Assembly (NCBI GenBank): GCA_905215395.1
Contig: CAJMQA010000015.1
Span: 1 to 22,571 of the forward strand
Origin: an uncultured bacterium
GTDB lineage: Bacteria > Bacteroidota > Bacteroidia > Bacteroidales > Marinifilaceae
Direction: 5' to 3'
DNA: 22,571 nt
Of this stretch, positions 1-6,608 are shown piece by piece. The number at the start of each line of letters is the position of its first letter. Positions within the stretch are counted from its first letter, which is position 1. Position numbers and translations under genes: made by a program. The notes beneath the pieces were generated by a model. It was not told the origin of the DNA, searched no databases, and saw nothing but the letters and a program-made list of their open reading frames with translations.

Positions 1-129
1 GAAGATCAGAAGGATGAGATCCGGCAGTTTTTTATTACGGTAACGGATGGTCCGAAAATAGTGGTTATCCATTTACAGGGTAAATTTTCCCGGAATAAAA
101 TTCAGAAATTAATGTCCTCTGTATCTTAA
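1..129 (+). CDS. C-terminal end of a DUF4252-like protein (5' partial)
   Basis: Frame 1 is open from the left edge to a TAA at 127-129 and gives 42 residues. The end of the protein reads KIVVIHLQGKFSRNKIQKLM, an alternating hydrophobic strand followed by a glycine turn and a short helix. This is the C-terminal pattern I know from DUF4252 proteins of Bacteroidota, small exported proteins of unknown function that often sit beside sigma-factor genes. The start, the signal peptide and most of the domain lie outside the window, so the assignment rests on this short tail. The next gene (206) appears to be a paralogue, which supports it. Confidence 0.55.
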   Translation, partial: EDQKDEIRQFFITVTDGPKIVVIHLQGKFSRNKIQKLMSSVS

Positions 130-159
130 ATAAAATAAAGAAATAAATCCTGATATATA

Positions 160-191
160 TTTTTTTTATCTAAAATATATTCCTAATTTTG
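160..191 (+). promoter_or_regulatory. Bacteroidota-type promoter upstream of the gene at 206
   Basis: A perfect -7 element TAATTTTG lies at 184-191 (consensus TAnnTTTG), and a TTTT (consensus TTTG) lies at 160-163, 20 nt upstream. Transcription would start near 197, a few bases before the ATG at 206. The surrounding DNA is very AT-rich, so chance matches are likely. Confidence 0.45.
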
Positions 192-205
192 GATAAACCT
201 AAACG

Positions 206-592
206 ATGATGAAACAGTTGGGGAAATACCTATTGATTTTGGTTTTATTCCTGCTTCCCGGAGTGATAACTTACTGTAATGTCGAGAGACAACACAGTCA
301 AGCCAGTCCATCACACCAAGAATTTTCCGATTATGTTTTAAGCGAATATGCTGTTTCTGCGGAGCAGATTTGTGCCGTTATGATGGATACCTTTTCTGCG
401 ATTCGTCAGGTAGAAACGTATAAAGTCGAAGGTTCGGTTTATCACAGGGATCCTTTTAAAATTGTTCAGGGTTATTCAAGGTTATTTCATATCATTTCTC
501 CACAGGAGGTGAATGATGGTAATTTTATACATTTACTATCGGAACGCTATTATCAGGGGTTCTATATTTATTTCCGGAAATTGGTCATTTAG
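206..592 (+). CDS. Exported DUF4252-like protein, probably truncated by a frameshift
   Basis: The 128-residue product begins with a hydrophobic signal segment (residues about 6-24, LLILVLFLLPG) followed by a polar region, so it is probably exported. Taken alone it is an unrecognised protein. The next reading frame, however, continues past its stop with a segment whose strand-glycine pattern (RFIYFILDGSI) aligns with the C-terminal tail of the upstream DUF4252-like protein (KIVVIHLQGKF). I infer that this is a second DUF4252 copy that lost its frame near 560-590, leaving ...YIYFRKLVI as an abnormal end. A second ATG directly follows the first (206 and 209); either could be used. A promoter match lies just upstream. 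If the frame change is real in vivo, the protein lacks its last beta strand and is probably non-functional. Confidence 0.55.
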   Translation: MMKQLGKYLLILVLFLLPGVITYCNVERQHSQASPSHQEFSDYVLSEYAVSAEQICAVMMDTFSAIRQVETYKVEGSVYHRDPFKIVQGYSRLFHIISPQEVNDGNFIHLLSERYYQGFYIYFRKLVI

Positions 593-692
593 TGTTTTTC
601 TATTCAGTCAAGAGCGTTTCATTTATTTTATTCTGGATGGCAGTATTGTAAACTGTTGTCAGTTAGTAATTTGTATTATTCCGGTGAGATAG
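576..692 (+). pseudogene. Out-of-frame 3' remnant of the DUF4252-like gene at 206
   Basis: In the +1 frame relative to the gene at 206, codons from about 576 to the TAG at 690-692 read GNWSFSVFLFSQERF, then IYFILDGSI. No start codon of its own is needed if it is the displaced end of the preceding gene. Column by column, ERFIYFILDGSI matches PKIVVIHLQGKF of the tail at 1-129: basic residue, five hydrophobics, L, acidic or amide residue, G. A single inserted base between about 555 and 590 would explain the shift. The end (QLVICIIPVR) is less protein-like, so the terminal residues are uncertain. Confidence 0.45.
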
Positions 693-749
693 GAGTTTGC
701 CGGGAAAATGCAATGGAATTTTATTGTCTGTTTAAAAACATTTATGATC

Positions 750-1550
750 ATGAAAAAACATATATCTTTTAAAGGAATTGGTTCTGCAGGTCTGGTTTTA
801 GTGGCTTGTTTCGTTTTAGCCTTGTTGATTTTCCATTATGTATTAGGAAATCCGGCGAATTTTCTGAATAATGATCCGAATAATCAGCCTTTGCCCGGTA
901 ATTTATTAGGCACTATTTATAAAGGGGGAATGATCGTGCCGGTGATTCAAACATTATTGCTGACTGTACTGGTGCTGAGTGTAGAACGTTTCTTTGCCAT
1001 CCGTAAAGCGAAAGGCCGTTCCTCTCTTCCTCAGTTTATCGGACAGATTAAAGAATACCTGAATAAGGGTGAACTGGGAAAAGCAGAGGAGTTGTGTGAT
1101 AAGCAGAAAGGTGCTGTTGCCAATGTTATCCGTACTGCATTACGTAAATATGAGCAGATGGAAAAGGACGGATCGCTTACAAAAGAACAAAAGGTTGCCA
1201 ATATACAGGCCGAAGTAGAACAGGCTACTGCTTTGGAGTTACCTACTTTGGAGCAAAACTTACCGGTGGTGGCTACCATGACAACTCTGGGAACCTTGAT
1301 GGGATTGCTGGGAACCGTTATCGGTATGATCAAGTCTTTTGCGGCCCTGGCAAATGCCGGAGCCCCGGACTCTATCGCTCTTTCAACAGGTATTTCTGAA
1401 GCCTTGGTTAATACGGCTTTTGGTATTGCTACCGGAGCTTTGGCTGTTGTTTCTTATAATTTCTTTACCTCTAAAATCGATGCCATTACTTATAGTATCG
1501 ATGAAATCGGATTTACGATTGTTCAGACTTTTTCTGCAACACATAAATAA
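750..1550 (+). CDS. exbB: ExbB/TolQ/MotA-family proton channel protein
   Basis: ExbB forms, with ExbD, the inner-membrane proton channel that energises TonB. The 266-residue product has an N-terminal membrane segment (residues about 10-32), a second at about 60-80 (VIQTLLLTVLVLSVERFF), a cytoplasmic helical stretch rich in charged residues, and the paired C-terminal membrane helices of the MotA_ExbB domain (TLGTLMGLLGTVIGMI, then ALVNTAFGIATGALAVVSYN). I chose ATG 750 (MKKHISFKG) over the in-frame ATGs at 708 and 744, because it directly precedes the basic-then-hydrophobic start usual for this family. It is the first gene of a tight forward operon, and the first exbD begins 6 nt after its stop. 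I found no convincing TAnnTTTG promoter directly upstream. The TolQ and gliding-motor relatives are less likely given the neighbouring tonB. Confidence 0.92.
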   Translation: MKKHISFKGIGSAGLVLVACFVLALLIFHYVLGNPANFLNNDPNNQPLPGNLLGTIYKGGMIVPVIQTLLLTVLVLSVERFFAIRKAKGRSSLPQFIGQIKEYLNKGELGKAEELCDKQKGAVANVIRTALRKYEQMEKDGSLTKEQKVANIQAEVEQATALELPTLEQNLPVVATMTTLGTLMGLLGTVIGMIKSFAALANAGAPDSIALSTGISEALVNTAFGIATGALAVVSYNFFTSKIDAITYSIDEIGFTIVQTFSATHK

Positions 1551-1556
1551 CAGGTC

Positions 1557-2162
1557 ATGCCAAGAGTAAAAATCAAAAGAAAAAGTACGCGCATTGATAT
1601 GACCGCCATGAGCGATGTGACGGTGCTATTGCTTACTTTTTTTATGCTGACTTCGACTTTTGTACAAAAAGAACCTGTTCGTGTAAATACTCCGGGCTCA
1701 GTTTCAGAGATTAAAATACCGGATATCAATCTGTTACAAATACTGGTTGATCCCAATGGAAAGGTGTTTATGAGTCTGGACAAACAGGAAGACCGGGTTC
1801 AGGTATTACAAAAAGTCGGAGAAGAGTATGGGATTACTTTTACTCCGGAAGAGGTGCAGAAATTCAAGCTGCTGAATTCTTTCGGGGTACCGATTCAGGG
1901 AATGAAACAATTTCTGGCTTTATCTGAAGAACAACAGGATAAAATGTTGCCGGAACTGGGAATTCCTTGTGATTCAACCGACAATCAATTTAAGGTTTGG
2001 GTAAAAGAAGCCCGGGGACAAAACCGGGATTTACGAATAGCGATTAAAGCCGATCAGACAACTCCTTATCCAATGATCAAAGGAATTATGGGTTCATTGA
2101 TGGATCTGCGTGAAAACCGTTACAATCTGATTACCTCCCTGAAAGTGGTTGCCAATAGTTAA
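1557..2162 (+). CDS. exbD: ExbD/TolR-family biopolymer transport protein (first copy)
   Basis: This 201-residue ExbD protein carries a short basic cytoplasmic N terminus (PRVKIKRKSTR), a single membrane helix at about 20-36 and a periplasmic domain. The essential membrane aspartate is Asp20, in the sequence IDMTAMSDVTVLLLTFFM. The common Bacteroidota version reads MTPMVDV, so proline and valine are replaced here by alanine and serine next to the proton-carrying residue. The periplasmic part is longer than the roughly 140-residue E. coli ExbD, with an insert rich in charged residues (about 80-130), and ends in the usual peptidoglycan-side ExbD fold (LRIAIKADQTTPYPMIKGIM). It lies 6 nt after exbB and about 33 nt before the second exbD. 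The pair probably form a heteromeric ExbD dimer or serve different stoichiometries in the pore. Confidence 0.9.
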   Translation: MPRVKIKRKSTRIDMTAMSDVTVLLLTFFMLTSTFVQKEPVRVNTPGSVSEIKIPDINLLQILVDPNGKVFMSLDKQEDRVQVLQKVGEEYGITFTPEEVQKFKLLNSFGVPIQGMKQFLALSEEQQDKMLPELGIPCDSTDNQFKVWVKEARGQNRDLRIAIKADQTTPYPMIKGIMGSLMDLRENRYNLITSLKVVANS

Positions 2163-2195
2163 TAACTGATCGTAGAATCATGTAAAAAGATTATT

Positions 2196-2861
2196 ATGGC
2201 AGAAATACAGGTAAAAGATGAAGGAGCTAAAAAGAAAGGTAAACCTAAAAAAATGGAGATTCATATCGATTTCACACCTATGGTGGATATGAATATGCTG
2301 TTGATTACTTTCTTTATGCTTTGTACCTCTCTGAGTAAACCTCAGACGATGGAAATCAGTATGCCCTCAAAAGATAATATTGAAACGGAGCAGACGGCTG
2401 TTCAGGAATCGCGGGCCTTTACCCTGATTCTGGGGAAAGAAGATAAAGTGTATTATTATTTCGGACAACCCAATTATAAAGATTATTCATCTTTGAAGGA
2501 GACCACATACGCTCCGGATGGCCTTCGGGCATTATTACTGGGACGTAATCAGTTGGTGGTACAGAAAATGCGGGAACTGAAAGATAAGAAAAAGAATCTG
2601 GAGATTTCCGAGGAAGAGTTCAAGCGGCAGGCAACAGAGATCAAAAAGGATAAAAGTTCTCCGATTGTTATGATCAAGGCTACGGATGATTCCAATTACC
2701 GGAATCTGATCGATGCCCTGGATGAGATGCAGATTTGTAATATCAGTAAGTATGCAATCATTGATATGACTGATGCAGATGATTTTCTGATAGAGAATCT
2801 GGAATCTGCCGGAGAGTATTCGAAGAAGTTTGATGTGGACGGTAGTTCGGCTACGCACTAA
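2196..2861 (+). CDS. ExbD/TolR-family biopolymer transport protein (second copy)
   Basis: This is the second ExbD of the operon, 221 residues. A lysine-rich N terminus (KKKGKPKK) precedes IDFTPMVDMNMLLITFFM, which contains the conserved membrane aspartate (Asp31). The periplasmic region includes a tyrosine-rich segment (KVYYYFGQPNYKDY), a lysine/glutamate-rich helix at about 120-150 and a terminal ExbD fold (PIVMIKATDDSNYRNLIDAL). Its overall plan matches the first copy, but the sequences have diverged strongly outside the membrane helix, so this is an old duplication. Two ExbD genes next to one exbB and one tonB are common in Bacteroidota. Its TAA directly abuts the region where tonB starts. 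Confidence 0.9.
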   Translation: MAEIQVKDEGAKKKGKPKKMEIHIDFTPMVDMNMLLITFFMLCTSLSKPQTMEISMPSKDNIETEQTAVQESRAFTLILGKEDKVYYYFGQPNYKDYSSLKETTYAPDGLRALLLGRNQLVVQKMRELKDKKKNLEISEEEFKRQATEIKKDKSSPIVMIKATDDSNYRNLIDALDEMQICNISKYAIIDMTDADDFLIENLESAGEYSKKFDVDGSSATH

Positions 2862-2885
2862 TTGGCAACCATTAATAATGAAGAC

Positions 2886-3695
2886 ATGGCAAAATTAGAT
2901 TTGACATCAGAAAAATGGTGCGAATTGGTCTTTGAAGGAAGATACAAAGATTATGGTGCATATGAATTGCGCCGGAGTTCGTCCGCCCGCCACAATAAGG
3001 CGATGATCATCATTACAATCCTGGCAGTGGTATGTTTTACCTTACCTGCTGTGATCAAAGCTGTAATACCTCACCAGGAGGTCAAGGAAGTGATGACAGA
3101 AGTTACAACTTTATCGCAGCTTCCTCCTCCGGAAGTGAAGAGTGAAGCGATTAAAAAGGTAAACGCAGCACCGCCTCCACCTCTGAAAAGTACAATTAAA
3201 TTTACAGCTCCTGTGATTAAAAAAGATGAAGAGGTGAGGGAGGAAGATGAAATCAAGACTCAGGAGGAGGTGACGAATGCAAAAGTCGCAATTTCGGTGG
3301 CCGATGTGAAGGGAAATGATGAGGAGAACGGAGCAGATATTGCAGACCTGAAAGAGATTGCCCAGGATGACCCGGACGTACCTTTTCAGGTTGTGGAACA
3401 GATGCCGCAGTTTCCCGGAGGAACTGCTGCAATGATGAAATACATCAATAAAGAAATCAAATATCCGGTGCTTGCAATGGAAAACGGAATCGAAGGCCGG
3501 GTGATATTGCGTTTTGTGGTATTGCCGACGGGAGAAATCGGAAATGTGGAGGTATTACGTTCGGTAGATGCGAGCTGTGATAAAGAAGCTATCCGGGTTG
3601 TTCGCTCCATGCCTAAATGGATTCCGGGCAAGCAGAACGGGAATGCGGTATCGGTATATTTCACCCTGCCTATTTCGTTTACTTTAAGTCATTGA
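2886..3695 (+). CDS. tonB: TonB-family energy transducer
   Basis: TonB spans the periplasm and passes energy from ExbB/ExbD to outer-membrane receptors. The 269-residue product begins MAKLDLTSEKWCELVFEG, a start typical of Bacteroidota TonB proteins, followed by GAYELRR. One membrane helix follows (about residues 42-62), then proline-rich and Glu/Lys-rich stretches that would cross the periplasm (QLPPPEVKS, NAAPPPPLKS). The C-terminal TonB domain has the family hallmarks MPQFPGG near its start, then YPVLAMENGIEGRVILRFVV and PKWIPGKQNGNAVSVYF. A TTG at 2862, abutting the exbD stop, would add eight residues, but ATG 2886 restores the conserved start. It probably serves SusC-type receptors such as the one at 12267-15602, although several TonB proteins normally coexist in these genomes. 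Confidence 0.92.
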   Translation: MAKLDLTSEKWCELVFEGRYKDYGAYELRRSSSARHNKAMIIITILAVVCFTLPAVIKAVIPHQEVKEVMTEVTTLSQLPPPEVKSEAIKKVNAAPPPPLKSTIKFTAPVIKKDEEVREEDEIKTQEEVTNAKVAISVADVKGNDEENGADIADLKEIAQDDPDVPFQVVEQMPQFPGGTAAMMKYINKEIKYPVLAMENGIEGRVILRFVVLPTGEIGNVEVLRSVDASCDKEAIRVVRSMPKWIPGKQNGNAVSVYFTLPISFTLSH

Positions 3696-3702
3696 TGGAA
3701 AT

Positions 3703-3900
3703 ATGACCGGTAAAGATAAAATACTTTATGTTTTCGGCATACTGATGATGTTGGTATACTGGGGGATGGCTTTCCTTTTGATTTGGTCTCCCCTGTTTAC
3801 CGATAGAATACCACCATTTTTCCGGTATGCCCTGGGAATTATCTTTTTTATATATGGAGGTTTCCGGGCATACCGGCAAATAAGAAGGGGAAAATATTAG
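3703..3900 (+). CDS. Small two-helix membrane protein of the TonB operon
   Basis: This 65-residue protein starts 7 nt after the tonB stop and ends 19 nt before the next gene, so it is almost certainly co-transcribed. It contains two hydrophobic segments (about residues 8-28, YVFGILMMLVYWGMAFLLIW, and 40-54, FRYALGIIFFIYGGF) joined by a short loop, and ends with basic residues (RAYRQIRRGKY). The positive C terminus suggests that both ends face the cytoplasm. I do not recognise a named family. By position it could be an accessory or assembly subunit of the ExbB/ExbD/TonB complex, but only its location supports that. Confidence 0.75.
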   Translation: MTGKDKILYVFGILMMLVYWGMAFLLIWSPLFTDRIPPFFRYALGIIFFIYGGFRAYRQIRRGKY

Positions 3901-3919
3901 TTTAAAATTGAAAAACACT

Positions 3920-4867
3920 ATGTTTAAAAACGGGAAATATATGGTTTTGATATCGTTGCTGATTGTTTTAGCTGCATGTCGGACAAAACCAAAGGATAAG
4001 TATACGGATACCCCGACATCCGGGCTTGTGCCGGTAGGAGTGGATGAAAGCTTTGAGCCGGTAGTGGAGCAGGAAATCGAAGTGTTTGAGGGGATATATA
4101 CCCTGGCAGGTATAGTCCCGGAGTATCACAGTGAAGTAGAGGTTATCAACCTTTTATTAAAAGATAGTGTCCGGCTGGCCATTACCACCCGGAAGCTGAC
4201 AGAGGAAGAACGGGCTTCTTTTGAGAGTCGTAAGTTCTTCCCCAGGGAAATAAAAATAGCGACGGATGGTATTGCTTTAATTGTAAATGGTGGAAATCAG
4301 GATAGCCTGATTAGTGTGGAGAATATCCGGAAGATACTGACCGGTAAAATTACGGGATGGAAAGAATTAAATCCGCAGACTAAACTGGGGAAAATCGAAC
4401 TGGTATTTGATCATCCCAACTCGAGTACTGTCCGTTACGCGATAGACTCTTTGTGTGGAGGACAAAAACTGTTTCAGGGATTACGGGCTGAAAAGACAAA
4501 TGCCGGAGTTATAGACTATGTTGCACAAAACCCGGATGCACTAGGGATTGTCGGAGTCAGCTGGTTACAAAATCCGGAAGATTCCACACGGCTCTCATTT
4601 TTGCAAAAAGTGAGAGTGATGGGAGTCAGCCGTGTACAACCCGCAATTCCGGATAATAGCTATAAACCCTGGCAGGCTTACCTGGCTTTGGGAGATTATC
4701 CTTTGACGAGGGATGTATATGCAATATTGACAGATCCCCGGGGGGGACTGGCTTCCGGTTTTACGAGCTTTCTGGCTTCCGACCGGGGGCAGAGGATTAT
4801 CTTGAAATCCGGGATTATTCCGGCAACACAACCGGTGCGCATTGTTGATGTAAAAAAAGAATGGTAA
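3920..4867 (+). CDS. PstS-like substrate-binding lipoprotein
   Basis: The 315-residue product has a lipoprotein signal (ISLLIVLAAC, lipid-attachment Cys20). The body resembles the PstS phosphate-binding fold: ALIVNGGNQDSLISVENI and RKILTGKITGWKELNP correspond to the region where PstS proteins read 'vaivn...ls...l..if.G.i..W'. A second-lobe motif, HPNSSTVRYAIDSL, follows, and then YVAQNPDALGIVGVSW, matching 'G.igY' at the hinge. The usual GSST phosphate-binding motif is seen only as NSSTVR. I chose ATG 3920 over TTG 3908 because it sits directly before the signal peptide. No PstCAB transporter genes accompany it; instead it lies between tonB accessory genes and a TPR protein. A role in phosphate uptake is therefore doubtful, and the fold may bind another ligand or a partner protein in the envelope. 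Confidence 0.8.
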   Translation: MFKNGKYMVLISLLIVLAACRTKPKDKYTDTPTSGLVPVGVDESFEPVVEQEIEVFEGIYTLAGIVPEYHSEVEVINLLLKDSVRLAITTRKLTEEERASFESRKFFPREIKIATDGIALIVNGGNQDSLISVENIRKILTGKITGWKELNPQTKLGKIELVFDHPNSSTVRYAIDSLCGGQKLFQGLRAEKTNAGVIDYVAQNPDALGIVGVSWLQNPEDSTRLSFLQKVRVMGVSRVQPAIPDNSYKPWQAYLALGDYPLTRDVYAILTDPRGGLASGFTSFLASDRGQRIILKSGIIPATQPVRIVDVKKEW

Positions 4868-4879
4868 AAATACAAAGTT

Positions 4880-6499
4880 ATGAGTACAATGATAAAATGG
4901 TTTGGAACCTTGGTATGCCTGGGAATAGCAATCGGATCTGCCGCGGCAGAGGGGTTGCGTGAGGCTGAGGAATATTACAAATGTGGTTTGTATACTCCGG
5001 CAAAAAATGCTTTGCTCAAATTATTGGATGATCCGGCAAGCCCTGCTGCAGAAGTTTGTTATTATCTGGGGGAAGTATATTTTGAAGAAGGAAAATGTGA
5101 TTCTGCTGCCTATTATTATCAAAAGGGAGAAGAGGCGGATGCAACATATGTTTTAAATCAGGTAGGAAAAGGGAAAGTGGCTTTAAAAGAGAAGCCGGAG
5201 GAAGCTGTTGTTATATTTAACGGAGTTTTGAACGGCCGCAATAAAAAAAATCCGGAACTGTTGATTGCGATAGCCCGGGCCTACGCCACTCTGTCTCCTG
5301 ATCAGGCGATGGATTATATACAGAGAGCTAAGGCGGCAGACGATCATTATGCCGGAATTTATGTGTTGGAGGGAGATATGCTGGCTACTGCCGGAAATAA
5401 AAACGGTGATGCCTGCAGTAAGTATGAGCAGGCGATTTATTTTGATCCTGCATGTGTGGAAGCTTATGTCAAGTATGCCCGGATCTATGGGACTGCTAAT
5501 CCGCAGACGGGAATTGAAATGCTGCAGCGTATCTTGACAAAAACTCCCGAATGTATGCCGGCAATGAGGGAAATGGCTGAAATCTGCTACGGACATTCAC
5601 GTTACAAAGAAGCAGCAGAGGCTTATAAAGCCTGTCTGAACTCCGGCTGCTGTACTCCCCGTGAATTAACCCGGTATGCAACAGTGTTGTTTTATTACGG
5701 CGATTTTAAACAATCTCTGGAACTGACCGGACAGATATTGGATTCAGATCCCGGGAATGTGGTGGCCAGCCGGATAAAAATGTATGATTTGTATGCTTTG
5801 AAAGAGTATGAAAAGGGCATGGCACATGCTGAGCAGTTTTTTAAACAACTGAAAGCAGAAGAACTGATCGGACAGGATTATCTTTATTACGGGCGGTTAC
5901 TCCAGGCTCAGAAACAATACGAACAGGCCATTGTATCTTTGAAACAAGCATTGAGTATTGATTCTACTCACCAAGAAGTAAATAAAGAAATAGCTGAAGA
6001 CTGGGAGAAACTGAATCAGTATGACAGTGCCATTGTTTATTATACAACCTACATCGGACAGGGGGGAAAAGAGATAAATATGGCAGATTACTATCAGCTG
6101 GGGAAATGCTATTATTATGCATCTGCTACGACAGACTCTACGGAAGCAGGCCTGGCTTTGCGAACGGCACGTTTACAGGCTGCAGATTCCGTGTTTGCTC
6201 TGATAGCAACGAATCGCCCGGATAGTTATGTCGGAAATTTCTGGCGGGCAAGAGCCTGTGCTTCCCTGGATCCGGAAACAGAAAAGGGATTGGCACAACC
6301 TTACTATGAAGGAGCCGCTGCTATACTGGAAAAAAATGCTCCGGGGAATGCCCGTATGTTGATAGAGTGTTACAGCTATTTGGGGTATTACTATTATTTG
6401 AAAAATAACCCGGAGCAATCCAAGAGCTATTGGAACAAGATTCTGGCTCTGGATCCGGAAAATGATGTTGCGAAAAAAGCCCTGGAAGGTATTAAATAA
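4880..6499 (+). CDS. Exported TPR-repeat protein
   Basis: The 539-residue product has a cleavable signal peptide (CLGIAIGSAAAEG, cleavage about residue 23) and consists almost entirely of helical repeats of the tetratricopeptide type. Clear copies include VCYYLGEVYFEEGKCDSAAY near the N terminus, AVIFNG..., YGHSRYKEAAEAYKAC, LYYGRLLQAQKQYEQAIVSL near residue 340, YYQLGKCYYYASATTD, and SYLGYYYYLKNNPEQSKSYW at the end. TPR domains bind proteins or peptides, so this is probably a periplasmic scaffold. It is the last gene of the exbB operon, 12 nt after the PstS-like gene, which suggests it works with the TonB complex or the PstS-like lipoprotein. No enzymatic motif is visible. The start could also be ATG 4889, three residues downstream. 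Confidence 0.88.
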   Translation: MSTMIKWFGTLVCLGIAIGSAAAEGLREAEEYYKCGLYTPAKNALLKLLDDPASPAAEVCYYLGEVYFEEGKCDSAAYYYQKGEEADATYVLNQVGKGKVALKEKPEEAVVIFNGVLNGRNKKNPELLIAIARAYATLSPDQAMDYIQRAKAADDHYAGIYVLEGDMLATAGNKNGDACSKYEQAIYFDPACVEAYVKYARIYGTANPQTGIEMLQRILTKTPECMPAMREMAEICYGHSRYKEAAEAYKACLNSGCCTPRELTRYATVLFYYGDFKQSLELTGQILDSDPGNVVASRIKMYDLYALKEYEKGMAHAEQFFKQLKAEELIGQDYLYYGRLLQAQKQYEQAIVSLKQALSIDSTHQEVNKEIAEDWEKLNQYDSAIVYYTTYIGQGGKEINMADYYQLGKCYYYASATTDSTEAGLALRTARLQAADSVFALIATNRPDSYVGNFWRARACASLDPETEKGLAQPYYEGAAAILEKNAPGNARMLIECYSYLGYYYYLKNNPEQSKSYWNKILALDPENDVAKKALEGIK

Positions 6500-6541
6500 G
6501 TTGTAATTGCTTTATCTTTGCAGAAGATAAACTGCACCTCA

Positions 6542-6568
6542 GCAGAGTTCAAATTTATTTGACTCTGC
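6542..6568. repeat. Inverted repeat (stem-loop) overlapping the promoter at 6558
   Basis: GCAGAGTTCAAA (6542-6553) and TTTGACTCTGC (6558-6568) are complementary over 11 base pairs with one bulged T and a TTTA loop. No run of T follows on the forward strand, so it is a poor intrinsic terminator. Its right arm contains the TTTG used as the -33 box of the next promoter, which would suit an operator. The alternative is a weak end structure for the exbB operon mRNA. Confidence 0.5.
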
Positions 6569-6589
6569 ATGTGGTTTGTATTATCTTTG
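6558..6589 (+). promoter_or_regulatory. Bacteroidota-type promoter for the DUF5715-like gene
   Basis: TTTG at 6558-6561 and TATCTTTG at 6582-6589 match both consensus boxes perfectly with a 20-nt spacer. Transcription would start near 6595, about 14 nt before the ATG at 6609. This is the best promoter match in the window. Confidence 0.7.
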
Positions 6590-6608
6590 CACGGCAAATT
6601 GATATGGC

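Noticed and set aside
1031..1333. 100-residue open frame on the reverse strand inside exbB
   Set aside because: It lies wholly opposite the conserved ExbB domain, has no signal or domain, and is rich in residues expected from an antisense shadow.
2862..2885. TTG start for tonB adding eight residues
   Set aside because: The ATG at 2886 gives the MAKLDLTSEKW start I know from related TonB proteins; the extra residues look like translated spacer.
3920..4867. Phosphate ABC transporter gene pstS
   Set aside because: The fold looks PstS-like, but there is no permease or ATPase gene nearby and the operon is a TonB operon, so I do not assign the symbol or function.
5183..5596. 137-residue reverse-strand frame inside the TPR gene
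   Set aside because: It is the complement of a repeat-rich, well-supported coding region; its Ser/His/Arg-rich sequence shows no family likeness.
6513..6520. Second -7-like box TATCTTTG upstream of the DUF5715-like gene
   Set aside because: It is a perfect 8-mer, but the -33 position reads GTAT and there is a far better promoter 69 nt downstream. It could be a weak extra start, so I do not list it.
6542..6568. Terminator for the exbB operon
   Set aside because: The stem is good but is followed by ATGTGG rather than a T tract on the forward strand, so I list it only as an inverted repeat.
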